64,000 nucleotides of DNA from Aquirufa nivalisilvae (GCF_004307455.1 NZ_SEWX01000008.1:372001-436000), one strand, 5' to 3'. Counted from the stretch's first letter, positions 26,715 to 36,770 are shown. Made by a program: numbers and translations. Notes: generated by a model not told the origin, from the letters alone.

Positions 26715-29700
26715 TTAACGGTTCGACTTCGCCGATCTTACATAATGACGTTTTTTCAAAGCCGAATGATAAATCAATGGGAATACCAAAAGTATAAAAA
26801 GCGTAGCTGTAACTAAACCACCGATGATAACTACTGCCAAAGGTTTTTGACTTTCTGATCCAATCCCCGTACTTAATGCCGCTGGCAATAAACCTATCGC
26901 GGCCATCAAAGCGGTCATCACCACTGGGCGAGTACGTGCACGGACAGATTGCTGAATAGCTAAAGCTAAATCAGGAAGCTCCTTGGCTTGTTGATTGATT
27001 TCTGAAATTAGAATTACCCCATTTTGGATACAAATACCAAACAATGCGATAAAGCCCACACCTGCCGAAATACCAAAATTAATTCCTGTAATATGCAGGG
27101 CAAAAATTCCACCAATAACTGCAAAAGGCACATTAATCAACACATAGCCTGCATCTTTAGCATTACCAAACATGATAAACAACAAGACAAAAATCAAAAT
27201 CAAACTGATAGGAACAACTTGTCCTAATCGAGTTGTGGCACGCACTTGATTTTCAAATTCTCCCGCCCATCCAATGGTGTATCCAGCTGGTAATGTAACA
27301 GATGCGTTAACTATTTTCTGTGCCTCCGCTATTGTACTCCCCAAATCACGATCACGCACGGAAAACTTAACTCCAATAAATCGTTTTGTATTATCTCGAT
27401 AAATAAAAGCTGGCCCTGTGAGTTCTTCAAATTCTGCAATTTCTTTTAATGGAATCTTGGTTCCTTTGATGGTAGGAATCATCAATTTCATAATATCTCG
27501 CTCGTCCTTACGGTACTCTTTAGCTAGTCGAATACGAATATCAAACTTTCTTTCTCCCTCGTATTTAATTGATGCTGTTTTACCTCCAATGGACATTTCA
27601 ATAACGGCTTGAGCATCCTCTTTTGTAACACCGTAAATGGCCATTTTTTCTTCATTCAGCAAAATATTGAATTGCGGTTGTCCAATATTTCGAATGATCC
27701 CAACATCTTTTACTCCATCAACATTCTTGATATTTTTAATGACATTGTTGGCTATATCGTCTAATTTATCCAAATCAGGTCCATAAATTTTAACCGCATT
27801 TGATGCTTTGAAACCTGCCACTGCCTCCGCCACATTGTCAATTACTGGTTGAGAATAATTGTAGGTAATCCCTTGGTAATTTTTGAGTTTAGAGTCCATC
27901 TCATTGACCAATTGATCCACGGTAATTTTCCGACCCCATTCTTCTTTAGGCTTTAAATCTACTTGAAACTGCAAGAAGTTATAACCATTGGGATCTGTTC
28001 CATCATTACTTCTTCCTGTTTGAGACAAAATATCATTAACCTCCGGAAATTTCTTTAATTCCTTCCTAATCACTTTGGCCATATTCAAACTATTCGGCAG
28101 TGACATACTCATGGGTAATTCGGCAGTAACCCAAAGAGCTCCTTCATTTAAAGGAGGCAAAAATTCTGACCCTAACCATTTTGTTGAAAAAATGGAACAG
28201 ACAAACAATATACCAGAAATAAGTAATGTGATTTTCTTGTGCGAAAATGTCCAATTAAAGGCATTAGCCACACGTAGATTAATAAAATCAATAAAGAAAT
28301 TATGCTTTTCTTTGACATTTTTGTTCAACAACACCGAGCTTAAAACGGGTACTAAAGTCAATGTGAAAATCAATGCTCCTAATAAGGCAAATCCTAAGGT
28401 ATATGCTAATGGGGAAAACATTTTTCCTTCCACTTTTTGGAAAGCAAAAATGGGCAATAAGGCAGAAATAATGATCAGTTTAGAAAAGAAAATAGCCTTT
28501 CCTAACTCCGTTCCTGTTTTTTTAATCAAACTCATTTTAGCTAGTCGATTAAAAGCGGGCATTCCTATTTTCTGCGCTCGATGATCTAAAGCAACAAATA
28601 GTCCCTCAACCATCACTACCGCCCCATCAATGATAATACCAAAATCGACCGCTCCTAAGGACAAAAGGTTGGCACTCATTCCTTTTAGTTTTAGACAAAA
28701 GAAGGCAAACAATAGTGCTAAAGGAATGATGATGGATACGATGACTGTTGTTCGCCAATCTGCCATAAAAATGAAGACGATAACGGTCACTAAAATGATA
28801 CCTTCCAACAAATTATGCATCACGGTTTTGGTGCAATAGGCCATTAAATTATCACGATCATAAAAAGTGACCATTTTTACATCTGAAGGCAAAATGCTCG
28901 TATTCAACTCATCAATTTTCGTTTTTAATCGAGCCAATACTTCCGAAGGATTCTCCCCTTTTCTCATGACAACGATTCCCTCTACCACATCATCGTTATC
29001 ATTTAAACCTACTTGACCCACTCGAGGCATATTACTTTCTATCACCGAGGCCACATTTTTCACTAGAAGTGGATTACCATTGTTATTATCTACAATCGTA
29101 TTTTCAATGTCAGAGGAAGTCTTAACCAATCCTATACCTCTAACCACAAATGCTTGACCATTTTTTTCAATAACATCTCCTCCTACATTCAAGTTGGATT
29201 TAGATACGGCATTAAATAACTGCAATGGCGTCAAATCATATTTTTGTAATTTGACAGGATCGATAGCTATTTCATACGTCTTCTCCCGACCTCCAAAAGC
29301 TACAATATCCGCAACACCGGGCACAGCTCTTAATTGCCGATCAATAGTCCAATTTTGAATCGTTAATAATTCTCTTGAATCTCTTTCTTTGCTATCTAAG
29401 GTATATCGAAAAATCTCACCAGTAGGGCCATAGGGTGGCTGAACATCTGGCTCAACCCCATCCGGTAAACTAATGGTTCTCAAGAGGTTGTTGACTTGCT
29501 GTCTAGCAAAAAAATCATCCACATCATCTTCAAAAATGATTTTGATTACGGACAAACCAAACATGGTGATACTTCTCACATTGGTCTTTCTTTGAACACT
29601 GTTCATGGAAATTTCAATGGGTGTAGTCACAAATCGCTCAACCTCTTCGGCACTTCGTCCATTCCACTGAGTCACCACCACAATTTGCGTATTCGTCACA

Positions 29701-29831
29701 TCGGGAAATGCTTCAATGGGGATATTCAAATAAGAAATAACTCCACCTAGAGTCAAAAGACTCACCCAGAAAAATGTGAAAAAGCGATTCTTTAAAGAGA
29801 ATGCTAATATATTTTTAATGAACTTATTCAT
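26715..29831 (-). CDS. Heavy-metal efflux RND transporter (CzcA/CusA family)
   Basis: A 1038-aa inner membrane proton-driven pump of the HME-RND family. It has two repeats of one helix, a large periplasmic loop and five helices. The family motif AVDFGIIIDGAVVMVEG gives the proton relay residues D396, D402 and E409. The N-terminal PIEAFPDVTNTQIVV and the funnel/docking segments are normal, as is total length. Metal specificity (Zn/Co/Cd or Cu/Ag) cannot be read safely. It is the last gene of the cluster with porin, adaptor, TolC-like channel and two-component genes upstream on the same strand. Confidence 0.94.
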   Translation of the reverse strand: MNKFIKNILAFSLKNRFFTFFWVSLLTLGGVISYLNIPIEAFPDVTNTQIVVVTQWNGRSAEEVERFVTTPIEISMNSVQRKTNVRSITMFGLSVIKIIFEDDVDDFFARQQVNNLLRTISLPDGVEPDVQPPYGPTGEIFRYTLDSKERDSRELLTIQNWTIDRQLRAVPGVADIVAFGGREKTYEIAIDPVKLQKYDLTPLQLFNAVSKSNLNVGGDVIEKNGQAFVVRGIGLVKTSSDIENTIVDNNNGNPLLVKNVASVIESNMPRVGQVGLNDNDDVVEGIVVMRKGENPSEVLARLKTKIDELNTSILPSDVKMVTFYDRDNLMAYCTKTVMHNLLEGIILVTVIVFIFMADWRTTVIVSIIIPLALLFAFFCLKLKGMSANLLSLGAVDFGIIIDGAVVMVEGLFVALDHRAQKIGMPAFNRLAKMSLIKKTGTELGKAIFFSKLIIISALLPIFAFQKVEGKMFSPLAYTLGFALLGALIFTLTLVPVLSSVLLNKNVKEKHNFFIDFINLRVANAFNWTFSHKKITLLISGILFVCSIFSTKWLGSEFLPPLNEGALWVTAELPMSMSLPNSLNMAKVIRKELKKFPEVNDILSQTGRSNDGTDPNGYNFLQFQVDLKPKEEWGRKITVDQLVNEMDSKLKNYQGITYNYSQPVIDNVAEAVAGFKASNAVKIYGPDLDKLDDIANNVIKNIKNVDGVKDVGIIRNIGQPQFNILLNEEKMAIYGVTKEDAQAVIEMSIGGKTASIKYEGERKFDIRIRLAKEYRKDERDIMKLMIPTIKGTKIPLKEIAEFEELTGPAFIYRDNTKRFIGVKFSVRDRDLGSTIAEAQKIVNASVTLPAGYTIGWAGEFENQVRATTRLGQVVPISLILIFVLLFIMFGNAKDAGYVLINVPFAVIGGIFALHITGINFGISAGVGFIALFGICIQNGVILISEINQQAKELPDLALAIQQSVRARTRPVVMTALMAAIGLLPAALSTGIGSESQKPLAVVIIGGLVTATLFILLVFPLIYHSALKKRHYVRSAKSNR

Positions 29832-29843
29832 AAAGCTTATTAA

Positions 29844-31100
29844 TTAAAATTCTGTATGTACGCGAAGCCCCCAAACTGTCAGTGGTCCTCGATCAATATT
29901 ATATCCTGGGTTTATCACCCATTGAAAATCTGGAGAAAGTGTAAATGGACTAGCGGGAACTTGAAAGCTATAAAAAGCTTCTAAAATAGATTCTTGTCCA
30001 TAAGTAAGATTCCCATCACCAATCATAAAACCATTACCTCCCAACTGTTGATATTTCTGATGTGAAGATGATAGTCCATTGGTTACCCAAGCAATTCCAG
30101 CAAAATCCTGTTTTCTATTCCATGATTTTCCCCAAAAATGAACACCCACCGAAATTGATTCATCAATTTCCGTAAAGGCCCAAGTTTCGTTTTTACCATC
30201 ACTCCAACCATAACGGGCAAATAAGCCCAATACATCAGAATAGCTTAACTCTGCATTTAAGCCATAACCGTATTTCGTCCTGTATGGACTTCTAGTGGAT
30301 GTAATATCGGGTATTCCTTGAGCCCTATTGGCCAAATCATAGTTTCCCATGGCCGCCTGATTCCGGTAGGCGAGTACTCGAAAAAATCCAGACCAAGATG
30401 CATTTACCTGAAATGGTTTGGTCAATTCCAGATTAATCCCATTTGCCTTGTCATAATTATAATCTAAGTCTGGACCATTAGCAGAAGTTGGTACAGCAGA
30501 AAAAGACCCTCTTACTTCTGCTTGAGGTGTTTTATACTCCATGTATAAGCCAGAAGTATAACCACGTGTATTGGCAGCATAGTCCCAGCTTCCTTGATTC
30601 ATCAGAGACCAATTCATAAAATGGGCTCTAGGGTCATGCGAATACGCATTAAAATCAAAGTAATCTGACAAGCCATATTTACCTATCACCAATTTCAAAT
30701 TTCGATGATGCGAAAGCTCAAAATTTTGTTCCAAAAGTAAGCGTGCCACATAAACCACTGGCTCTGGGTTACCAATTCTAAATGTTTCCCCATTCGTAAA
30801 ACCTCCCAAACCTTTTGCTTGAGAAAGGCCTTTACCTCCTGATAATTCAGGGTTAAATGTAAAATTGGCTCCTTTCCACAAGGGCGCATCAAAAAACAAC
30901 GTCGATGTCAGCGACATAGCTCCCTCCTCTTTGTTGATCAAACTATTATCCCCAGAATAGAGCGCATCAAAAGCTCCATGATACTGATACACCGCTGTTT
31001 GTTGAAAATGAAAACTCATCTTCCTTTGCGTAGTATCCGACTGAGCCATTAAGCGTATTCCAGTAAATAAAACCAATAAAATGATGCTGTTAAACCGCAT
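29844..31100 (-). CDS. OprB-family carbohydrate-type porin
   Basis: A 418-aa outer membrane beta-barrel with signal peptide (IILLVLFTGIRLMAQ). The second half has OprB signatures: the DFAGIAWVTNGLSS line, GDGNLTYGQESILEAFYSF, and a C-terminal PDFQWVINPGYNIDRG with final ...GLRVHTEF ending in aromatic Phe. OprB porins pass sugars. Here it lies between adaptor and RND pump genes with gaps of 12-17 bases, so it must be co-expressed with metal efflux. Whether it conducts metal ions, chelates, or is simply co-regulated is unknown. Confidence 0.85.
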   Translation of the reverse strand: MRFNSIILLVLFTGIRLMAQSDTTQRKMSFHFQQTAVYQYHGAFDALYSGDNSLINKEEGAMSLTSTLFFDAPLWKGANFTFNPELSGGKGLSQAKGLGGFTNGETFRIGNPEPVVYVARLLLEQNFELSHHRNLKLVIGKYGLSDYFDFNAYSHDPRAHFMNWSLMNQGSWDYAANTRGYTSGLYMEYKTPQAEVRGSFSAVPTSANGPDLDYNYDKANGINLELTKPFQVNASWSGFFRVLAYRNQAAMGNYDLANRAQGIPDITSTRSPYRTKYGYGLNAELSYSDVLGLFARYGWSDGKNETWAFTEIDESISVGVHFWGKSWNRKQDFAGIAWVTNGLSSSHQKYQQLGGNGFMIGDGNLTYGQESILEAFYSFQVPASPFTLSPDFQWVINPGYNIDRGPLTVWGLRVHTEF

Positions 31101-31117
31101 TTCTTTTTTGAAATTTA

Positions 31118-32200
31118 TTAATCGTTCAATGCATCATAAATGAGCATTCCATTCTTAGAAATCACTTTTTCGCCCTTTTGCAAGCCGTGCTGGATGTAAG
31201 TAACATTTCCCAATTGACGATATACTTCCACTTGTCTAGTTTCAATATTCGCACGATCTTTAAAAATCATGACCCAATTTTTACTCTTATCAAATATGAC
31301 AGAAGATGATGGTACAGCAATCATTTGGCTATGCTCAGAAAAGCGTACATCCACCATGGCATTCATCTCTGGTTTCAATTTATAATTGGCGTTCGGGATT
31401 CTAACACGCACTTTCATAGCTTTTGTTTCTGGATCAATGGCAGAGAAAATTTTATCAATTTTACCTTGATATACCTCATCTGGATAACTCAATGTTCTGA
31501 CATCTGCCTCATAGCCCACTTGAACTTTAGGGATATCACTCTCATTGACATTAGCCATTGCCCACACTTCATTGATTTCAGCAATAGAAAATAAAGCATC
31601 TGATTTGTCTGGACGAATCTGCTCGTTGGGGCTTATTTCTTTTTGAACAATAAAGCCGCTCATAGAAGCCGTCACATTGTAAATGGACCCTTTTTTCAAG
31701 TTATAAATGCTAAAAACTTCATTGATACGGGCTAACTCCGCTTTTTGACGATCCAATTCCCGATCTGCAGCTACTACATCTTTTTCAGAGGATAATTTAC
31801 TTTTATATAAATCGCGAGCTACTTGAAGGTTTTTTTCTGCCACAGCTACATCGCCTAATGCATCCAAGCGATCTCTTTCATATCCGGCTACTTCCCCACT
31901 TCGAATAACCGCCAAGACTTGACCTTTCTTTACATAATCTCCTAATTCGGCATTAATCTTAATGACGTTCCCTCCTACGATGGAATAGATCTGGGCGAGT
32001 TTATTATTATCTGCCTGAATTTTACCAAACAAACGAATCTCATTTTTAACCTCTTGTAAATCAGCTGAATAAAATTCACAACGGGCCATCATGGTATCAC
32101 TTAAACGAAATGCCACTGCTTTATCCGATTCTGTATTTTCCTTGTTACAAGAAAGCATCAGAAATGTGGCTGCAAAAGCCATCAATACTACATTTTTCAT
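31118..32200 (-). CDS. RND periplasmic adaptor lipoprotein (CzcB/CusB-like)
   Basis: A 360-aa membrane fusion protein. A lipobox (FAATFLMLSCNKE) anchors it to a membrane. The order is split barrel-sandwich half (IYSIVGGNVIKINAELGDYV followed by KKGQVLAVI), a helical hairpin (about 110-165), the second half-motif (VTASMSGFIVQKEISPNEQI), a beta-barrel and membrane-proximal domain ending LQKGEKVISKNGMLIYDAL. No N-terminal His/Met-rich metal-chaperone segment is seen. It links the inner pump to the TolC-type channel encoded just upstream. Confidence 0.92.
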   Translation of the reverse strand: MKNVVLMAFAATFLMLSCNKENTESDKAVAFRLSDTMMARCEFYSADLQEVKNEIRLFGKIQADNNKLAQIYSIVGGNVIKINAELGDYVKKGQVLAVIRSGEVAGYERDRLDALGDVAVAEKNLQVARDLYKSKLSSEKDVVAADRELDRQKAELARINEVFSIYNLKKGSIYNVTASMSGFIVQKEISPNEQIRPDKSDALFSIAEINEVWAMANVNESDIPKVQVGYEADVRTLSYPDEVYQGKIDKIFSAIDPETKAMKVRVRIPNANYKLKPEMNAMVDVRFSEHSQMIAVPSSSVIFDKSKNWVMIFKDRANIETRQVEVYRQLGNVTYIQHGLQKGEKVISKNGMLIYDALND

Positions 32201-32202
32201 AT

Positions 32203-33459
32203 CTAGAATAGTTCTTTACCTGTACTTAATTTTATTTGTTCTGCAGAAGTTGCCAATTGAATTTTTATCCTGGAAATCTCCGAAAGGGCATTATTATAGG
32301 ATTCAAAAAAGTCCACAAATTCAATCAAACTAACATTGCCCTTTTGGAAGTTCTCCGTCATACCTTTTAAGGTTACCTCAAAATCTTCGTCATACAATTT
32401 ATTGTTTTTCAAAAATTCAGAAACCGTTTGTTTGTATTGCAAATAAGTACTTTGAACCTCTGCAATAACTTGGCTCTTAAGACCATCTACAAACAATTGC
32501 TTCACTTTAATCTGAGTCTCTGCGGATTTGATATTTCCTTGATTCCTATTCCAAAACATCAAAGGAATAGCAACACCTACATTCACTTGACGTAGAAAAG
32601 CTCCACCTCGTTGATCATAAGAAGAAAACAACGTGATATCAGGTTTAGCCAATTTCTTTTGAAGGGAAAAATACTGTTCAGCAAAAACGGCATCCTTCTT
32701 TCCCAACAATAAATCAGGTCTATTCTCCAATGCTTGATCAATTAATAATTGAACATCAAAAGGTTGAATGAAACTTTGAATTTCTGCGTCAGAAACTTTA
32801 GGAACTACCATACTTTTGGTTTGCAACAATGTCTGCACTTTAGATAGTTGCTGAAAATAATCTCCAAAAATGGCTGCTCTCTCATTGCTCAGATTTAAAT
32901 AAACCCCCTTTAAGCGAACCACATCTTTTAATGGGATATTCCCTTTATGTGCCTGAATTTCATAGGTGCTAAGAATATTGTCCACCATGGCCATTTGTTT
33001 GGTGTACTTCCCAATCAGAATTTGTTGTTGATTCAATAAATAAAGCCCTGTATGAAGTTCAAATTTTAATTGACGAATCAAATCCTGAAAAGCTAACTCT
33101 GCCATTTCCACATTGGTCTTCGCTAAATCTATTTGGGCTTTTCTTTTACCGCCCAACAAAATCAGTTGCTCCAACTGAACACTTTGCTGACCCGTATTTC
33201 CTAAATGGAAAATTTTACTATTCTCTGGATCAATGGCATTCATGTCCACAGTCAAAACTGGATTAGGATACAAAGAAGCTTGTAGCACTTGAGCCTTTTG
33301 AACATCGATGTTCAATGAGGTGGCCAACAATTGATAATTCGTACTTAAAAAGACCTTATCTGCCTGAGCTATCGTGATCGATAAAGTATCGGATTGTGCC
33401 TTACTGCCAAAAGCCAGCAAAAGCATCAAAAAAAGGCTGCAAATTTTAAAGTAGGACAT
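32203..33459 (-). CDS. TolC-family outer membrane channel (CzcC/CusC-like)
   Basis: A 418-aa outer membrane factor with signal peptide (FLMLLLAFGSKAQ) and two tandem copies of the long-helix/beta-hairpin unit of TolC proteins (about 40-220 and 225-415). Typical phrases are NPVLTVDMNAIDPENS in the first repeat and ENRPDLLLGKKDAVFAEQYF followed by PLMFWNRNQGNIKSAE in the second. It begins the structural part of the efflux operon, two bases before the adaptor gene. Confidence 0.92.
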   Translation of the reverse strand: MSYFKICSLFLMLLLAFGSKAQSDTLSITIAQADKVFLSTNYQLLATSLNIDVQKAQVLQASLYPNPVLTVDMNAIDPENSKIFHLGNTGQQSVQLEQLILLGGKRKAQIDLAKTNVEMAELAFQDLIRQLKFELHTGLYLLNQQQILIGKYTKQMAMVDNILSTYEIQAHKGNIPLKDVVRLKGVYLNLSNERAAIFGDYFQQLSKVQTLLQTKSMVVPKVSDAEIQSFIQPFDVQLLIDQALENRPDLLLGKKDAVFAEQYFSLQKKLAKPDITLFSSYDQRGGAFLRQVNVGVAIPLMFWNRNQGNIKSAETQIKVKQLFVDGLKSQVIAEVQSTYLQYKQTVSEFLKNNKLYDEDFEVTLKGMTENFQKGNVSLIEFVDFFESYNNALSEISRIKIQLATSAEQIKLSTGKELF

Positions 33460-33558
33460 AGCTAATCTTTTATGTCCACAAAACTGGGAAGATTAGACTT
33501 AAAATGAACTTAAAATAGAATTTAATTTATTATCGCACTATAAATCAACAACTTACCA

Positions 33559-34926
33559 TTATGATTTACTAGGAAAATGAAGGGTAAAAACATTACGAAT
33601 ATTCGAATCCACTTGATAATCTATTTTACCTCCGTGTAGCTGAACAATTTTATTCACCAAAACGAGGCCTAATCCAAAACCCCTTTTACCTTGACTATTG
33701 GATCCTCTAAAAAAGTGCTGAAACAAGTAAGGTACTTCAGAGGCTGAGATGGAAGGTCCCTCATTGGAGAAAAATATTTTTAATTCTCCATACTGAAATT
33801 GAAACATAATTTCGGCCCTTTTCGTGGTAGAATAATGAATACAATTCAACAATAAATTTTGAACGGCCATTTGAATTAGTCGGATGTTGCCATCAATCAC
33901 TAATTTATCCTCTTGTTCTATATTGGGATGAATTTTTATATCAAATTTGAATTTTGGGTACAATTTTTTGGCTTCAGAACAAGCATCAAAAACGATTTCG
34001 TCTAAACGAATCCGTTGAAAACTCAAATTAGCATGAGTTTCTACTTTGGCTATTTCAAGTAAGGCATTAATCATATCCCCTAATAACAGGGTGTCTTCCT
34101 TCTGATTTTGAATGCCTTTTACCAATTGAATAGGATCCTTTTCCTTTTCTAAATTCTCCAAATTACTTACTAATATGGCAATCGGCGTTTTCAATTCATG
34201 GGAAATATGATGTACGGCATGCTTTTGAAAGGCAAATGAATTCTGTAAACGAGTCATCAATTCATTAAATCGCTGTGCCAACAAATAGATTTCGTCTTTA
34301 TTTTCAGGAATAGGTAAGAAACTGTGAGGGGTTTCCATATTAATAACTTTCAATGCCGATGCCATTTGTATAATAGGCTGGGTAATCTGCTTAGAAAGAA
34401 TAAACGAGCTTAATAAGATGAGTGCTGAAATCAAAACAAAAAATACCCAAAGGATATTTTTCAAAAAGTCTAGCTTGGAATGCCCAAACTTATCATAGGC
34501 TTTAGATATGCCATAAAATTGTTTCCCTCGAATCCGAAATGTCACCGCAACGACATCTAAATCCCCTTCTTCTGTTTCAATGATTGAACGATCTTGGTTC
34601 AATTCTTTTAACAGTTCTGTTGAAAACTCTATTTTCGTATCATCAATACTGGAATAAATCAATTTTTTTTGAGAATCAAATAACAAGGTCTTTTCTCTAA
34701 ATAATTTATTGACCGTCAACTCCCCCATGGATTGGATGATATCTTGATCCAGTTCTCTCACTTCCGCCAATATCCCCATGGTGGAGAAAATATGATCCTT
34801 TATTCTTTGTTGAAAATCTTCCTTTCGATAATTTTTAAATACAGTAAACAACAACAAAAATGTCACACCTACCACCGAGATAGACAAGACAGAAAAGTAA
34901 ATCAATATACGTTGTCTAATGCTCAT
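33559..34926 (-). CDS. Sensor histidine kinase of the metal-efflux cluster
   Basis: A 455-aa membrane kinase. Two transmembrane helices (about 8-30 and 156-178) flank a periplasmic sensor of about 125 residues. A HAMP linker (SKQITQPIIQMASALKVI), the dimerisation helix with phospho-acceptor H243 (HHISHELKTPIAILVSNL), and the ATPase domain (N box NLLLNCIHYS, G boxes GFGLGLVLVNKIV) follow. Its start overlaps the regulator's 3' end by 11 bases. Location suggests it reads periplasmic metal and controls the cluster, in the manner of CusS/CzcS. Confidence 0.94.
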   Translation of the reverse strand: MSIRQRILIYFSVLSISVVGVTFLLLFTVFKNYRKEDFQQRIKDHIFSTMGILAEVRELDQDIIQSMGELTVNKLFREKTLLFDSQKKLIYSSIDDTKIEFSTELLKELNQDRSIIETEEGDLDVVAVTFRIRGKQFYGISKAYDKFGHSKLDFLKNILWVFFVLISALILLSSFILSKQITQPIIQMASALKVINMETPHSFLPIPENKDEIYLLAQRFNELMTRLQNSFAFQKHAVHHISHELKTPIAILVSNLENLEKEKDPIQLVKGIQNQKEDTLLLGDMINALLEIAKVETHANLSFQRIRLDEIVFDACSEAKKLYPKFKFDIKIHPNIEQEDKLVIDGNIRLIQMAVQNLLLNCIHYSTTKRAEIMFQFQYGELKIFFSNEGPSISASEVPYLFQHFFRGSNSQGKRGFGLGLVLVNKIVQLHGGKIDYQVDSNIRNVFTLHFPSKS

Positions 34927-35617
34927 GAGAACTTAGGTAATAACCAAAACCTACTTTGGTCCTGATTAAGTTAGAGGCAAATGGTTTATCTATTTTTTTC
35001 CGAAGAAAGTTAATATACACCTCAATCGTATTGTTATTTTCATCTAAAGATCCTCCCCAAATATCCCGATTCAACTCTCTCTTAGTAACTAATTTACCTT
35101 TGGCATTGGCCAATTTAAGTAATAAATTAAATTCTCTTGGAGTTAAACTAATCGGAGTCTTTCCTCTACTGACCGATTGAGTACTTAAATCAATCAATAA
35201 ATCTTCCATACGTAGTATATTCTCTGCTTCAGGGACTGGTTGGTTTTTTGAGCGCTTTAATAATGCTTTCACTCGTGCCATGACCTCCCGCATAAAAAAG
35301 GGTTTAGTCAAATAATCATCCGCTCCAACCTCAAATCCATGCATTTTATCATCCAAATCGTCAAATGCTGTTAGCATTAAAATGGGCGTATGTGTATTGT
35401 ATTGCCTAAATTCTTTACATAAAGTCAAACCATCTTTGTAAGGCAAATTGATATCCAATACAATAATGTCATATTTCTTTTCTTCCATCATTTTTTGAGC
35501 AGCCAATCCTTCTCTAGCAATTTCTACTAGAAAGCCTTCCTGAAAAAAATAATCATGAATATTCTGACATATCCTAGGGTCATCTTCTACCAACAATATT
35601 CTAACTTGACTCTTCAT
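34916..35617 (-). CDS. OmpR-family response regulator of the metal-efflux cluster
   Basis: A 233-aa regulator, start chosen at the ATG at 35617 (MKSQVRILLVEDDPRICQNI). The receiver domain has the acidic pair in VEDD, phospho-acceptor D55 in IIVLDINLPYKDG, and Lys in DYLTKPFFMREVMARVKAL. The C-terminal winged helix begins ISLTPREFNLLLKL and ends in the wing TKVGFGYYL. It is the first gene of a six-gene minus-strand series with kinase, TolC-like, adaptor, porin and pump genes. A gap of 99 bases after the kinase could hold a second promoter. Confidence 0.94.
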   Translation of the reverse strand: MKSQVRILLVEDDPRICQNIHDYFFQEGFLVEIAREGLAAQKMMEEKKYDIIVLDINLPYKDGLTLCKEFRQYNTHTPILMLTAFDDLDDKMHGFEVGADDYLTKPFFMREVMARVKALLKRSKNQPVPEAENILRMEDLLIDLSTQSVSRGKTPISLTPREFNLLLKLANAKGKLVTKRELNRDIWGGSLDENNNTIEVYINFLRKKIDKPFASNLIRTKVGFGYYLSSHEH

Positions 35618-35654
35618 AGGCAATGCATTGAAAATAACATGCAAATCTAATTTC

Positions 35655-36260
35655 CTAATTCTTCTTCATATAATCAGCAATTTGCTGTTCATGGCTCAAA
35701 GTGCTTTGCGATAAAGCTTGAGCAATTTGTTCTTGCTCTTTTTTTGATCTATTCTGACTTATTTTCTTCTTGGCTTGAATTTCAGAAATTACAACTTCAA
35801 ATGCTACAATTCCTTGTATCATGTTCGATTTATATGCCTCAGATAGCCCATCCCACTGGGTTTTATACTCCTTTTCGAAAAATTCAATACTTTCTTCCAG
35901 AATACCTTGAGCTTCCTCTTGGGTTTGAACGAATCTGGCCTTTCCATAAAGATGCACGGATATATAATTCCAAGTAGGCACATTTTGCTCTTTTTCATAA
36001 TGCCTTGGAGAAATATAGGCATGGGGTTCTTGAAAAATAAATAAGTTTTCTTGATCTACAATTTGCTTCCATTGTTCATTGGCTTTGGCAAAATGGGCTC
36101 TCAAAATAATTTTATTATCCACCAACTGGGAAACAAAAGGCAATTGCGTCGCCACAGGTTTACCATGAACCAAGGTGATGATGGTTCCAAAACTATATTT
36201 CTGAATGAATTGGATAATTTCAGCTAAATCTGTCAATTGGTTGATGGCGGGAATGTACAT
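35655..36260 (-). CDS. PaiB-type FMN-binding protein
   Basis: A 201-aa protein of the FMN-binding split-barrel family represented by Bacillus PaiB. It starts MYIPAINQLTDLAEIIQFIQ and contains the typical PRHYEKEQNVPTWNYISVHL segment followed by YGKARF, and GIVAFEVVISEIQAKKKISQ near the C-terminus. PaiB is called a negative regulator, but the fold also fits flavin-dependent reductases; I see no DNA-binding domain. It ends 38 bases before the response regulator start and could share a promoter with it. Confidence 0.86.
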   Translation of the reverse strand: MYIPAINQLTDLAEIIQFIQKYSFGTIITLVHGKPVATQLPFVSQLVDNKIILRAHFAKANEQWKQIVDQENLFIFQEPHAYISPRHYEKEQNVPTWNYISVHLYGKARFVQTQEEAQGILEESIEFFEKEYKTQWDGLSEAYKSNMIQGIVAFEVVISEIQAKKKISQNRSKKEQEQIAQALSQSTLSHEQQIADYMKKN

Positions 36261-36360
36261 TGCTCAGCGGATTTATGTGAACAAATGTATTGAATTCATT
36301 CGGAGCCTGATTATCCAAAAACAAAAAAAAGACAAATCTAAGATAGATTTGTCTTTGGAG

Positions 36361-36448
36361 CAGAGGGGAAGGGATTCGAACCCTCGATAAGCTTGAGACC
36401 TATACACACTTTCCAGGCGTGCTCCTTCAACCACTCGGACACCCCTCT
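36361..36448 (-). tRNA. tRNA-Ser (anticodon GGA)
   Basis: An 88-base tRNA on the minus strand. The acceptor stem is AGAGGGG/CCCCTCT with discriminator G. The D arm GTCCGAGTGG, anticodon stem CACGC/GTGTG with loop CTGGAAA (anticodon GGA), a long variable arm typical of serine tRNA, and T loop GGTTCGAATCC are all present. The 3' CCA is not encoded. It reads UCC and UCU codons. Confidence 0.96.
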
Positions 36449-36689
36449 GTTTGGGAGGGCAAAACTAATCAATTCTTTTGAAGAATGGAAACTGCCATTC
36501 ACATCCTTTTACTTTTATTAGAATTTCAAGCTAATTCCTCATTAGTCCATACCTTGATTACCTAAAAATGGCCTATACAAATATAAGTTGTGGAAAATCC
36601 TTTACATCTACAATTTGAATTGCATTGAAATAATCGTTCTATTTCAAAGATTACTGGGTAAAAGTTTTTTACATTCGAATGAAAAATCC
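36449..36689. other. Intergenic region with tRNA promoter upstream of sulfite reductase
   Basis: The minus strand carries TAGTTTTG (36467-36460), a perfect TAnnTTTG, 12 bases before the tRNA 5' end; it is the likely tRNA promoter. A second minus-strand TATATTTG is at 36585-36578. No ORF, riboswitch or repeat was recognised in the rest. Confidence 0.5.
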
Positions 36690-36720
36690 TTGGTCGAATA
36701 GCGTTGAATTTGTAATTTTG
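36690..36720 (+). promoter_or_regulatory. Promoter for the sulfite/nitrite reductase operon
   Basis: TTG (36690-36692) and a perfect TAATTTTG (36713-36720) are separated by exactly 20 bases, the best complete Bacteroidota promoter in the window. The leader before the ATG at 36771 would be about 45 bases and contains the A/T-rich repeat TATATATTATATAG. Confidence 0.65.
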
Positions 36721-36770
36721 CTTAAAATCTATATATTATATAGAGTATATAAGATTAAAAATACGCCATT

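Noticed and set aside
28075-28584. 169-aa plus-strand frame opposite the RND pump gene
   Set aside because: It is antisense to a well-supported pump gene, has no motif or promoter, and its composition is that of a mirrored coding frame.
36361-36448. tRNA-Ser as an integration site for a mobile element
   Set aside because: No integrase gene or direct repeat of the tRNA 3' end was found in the flanks.
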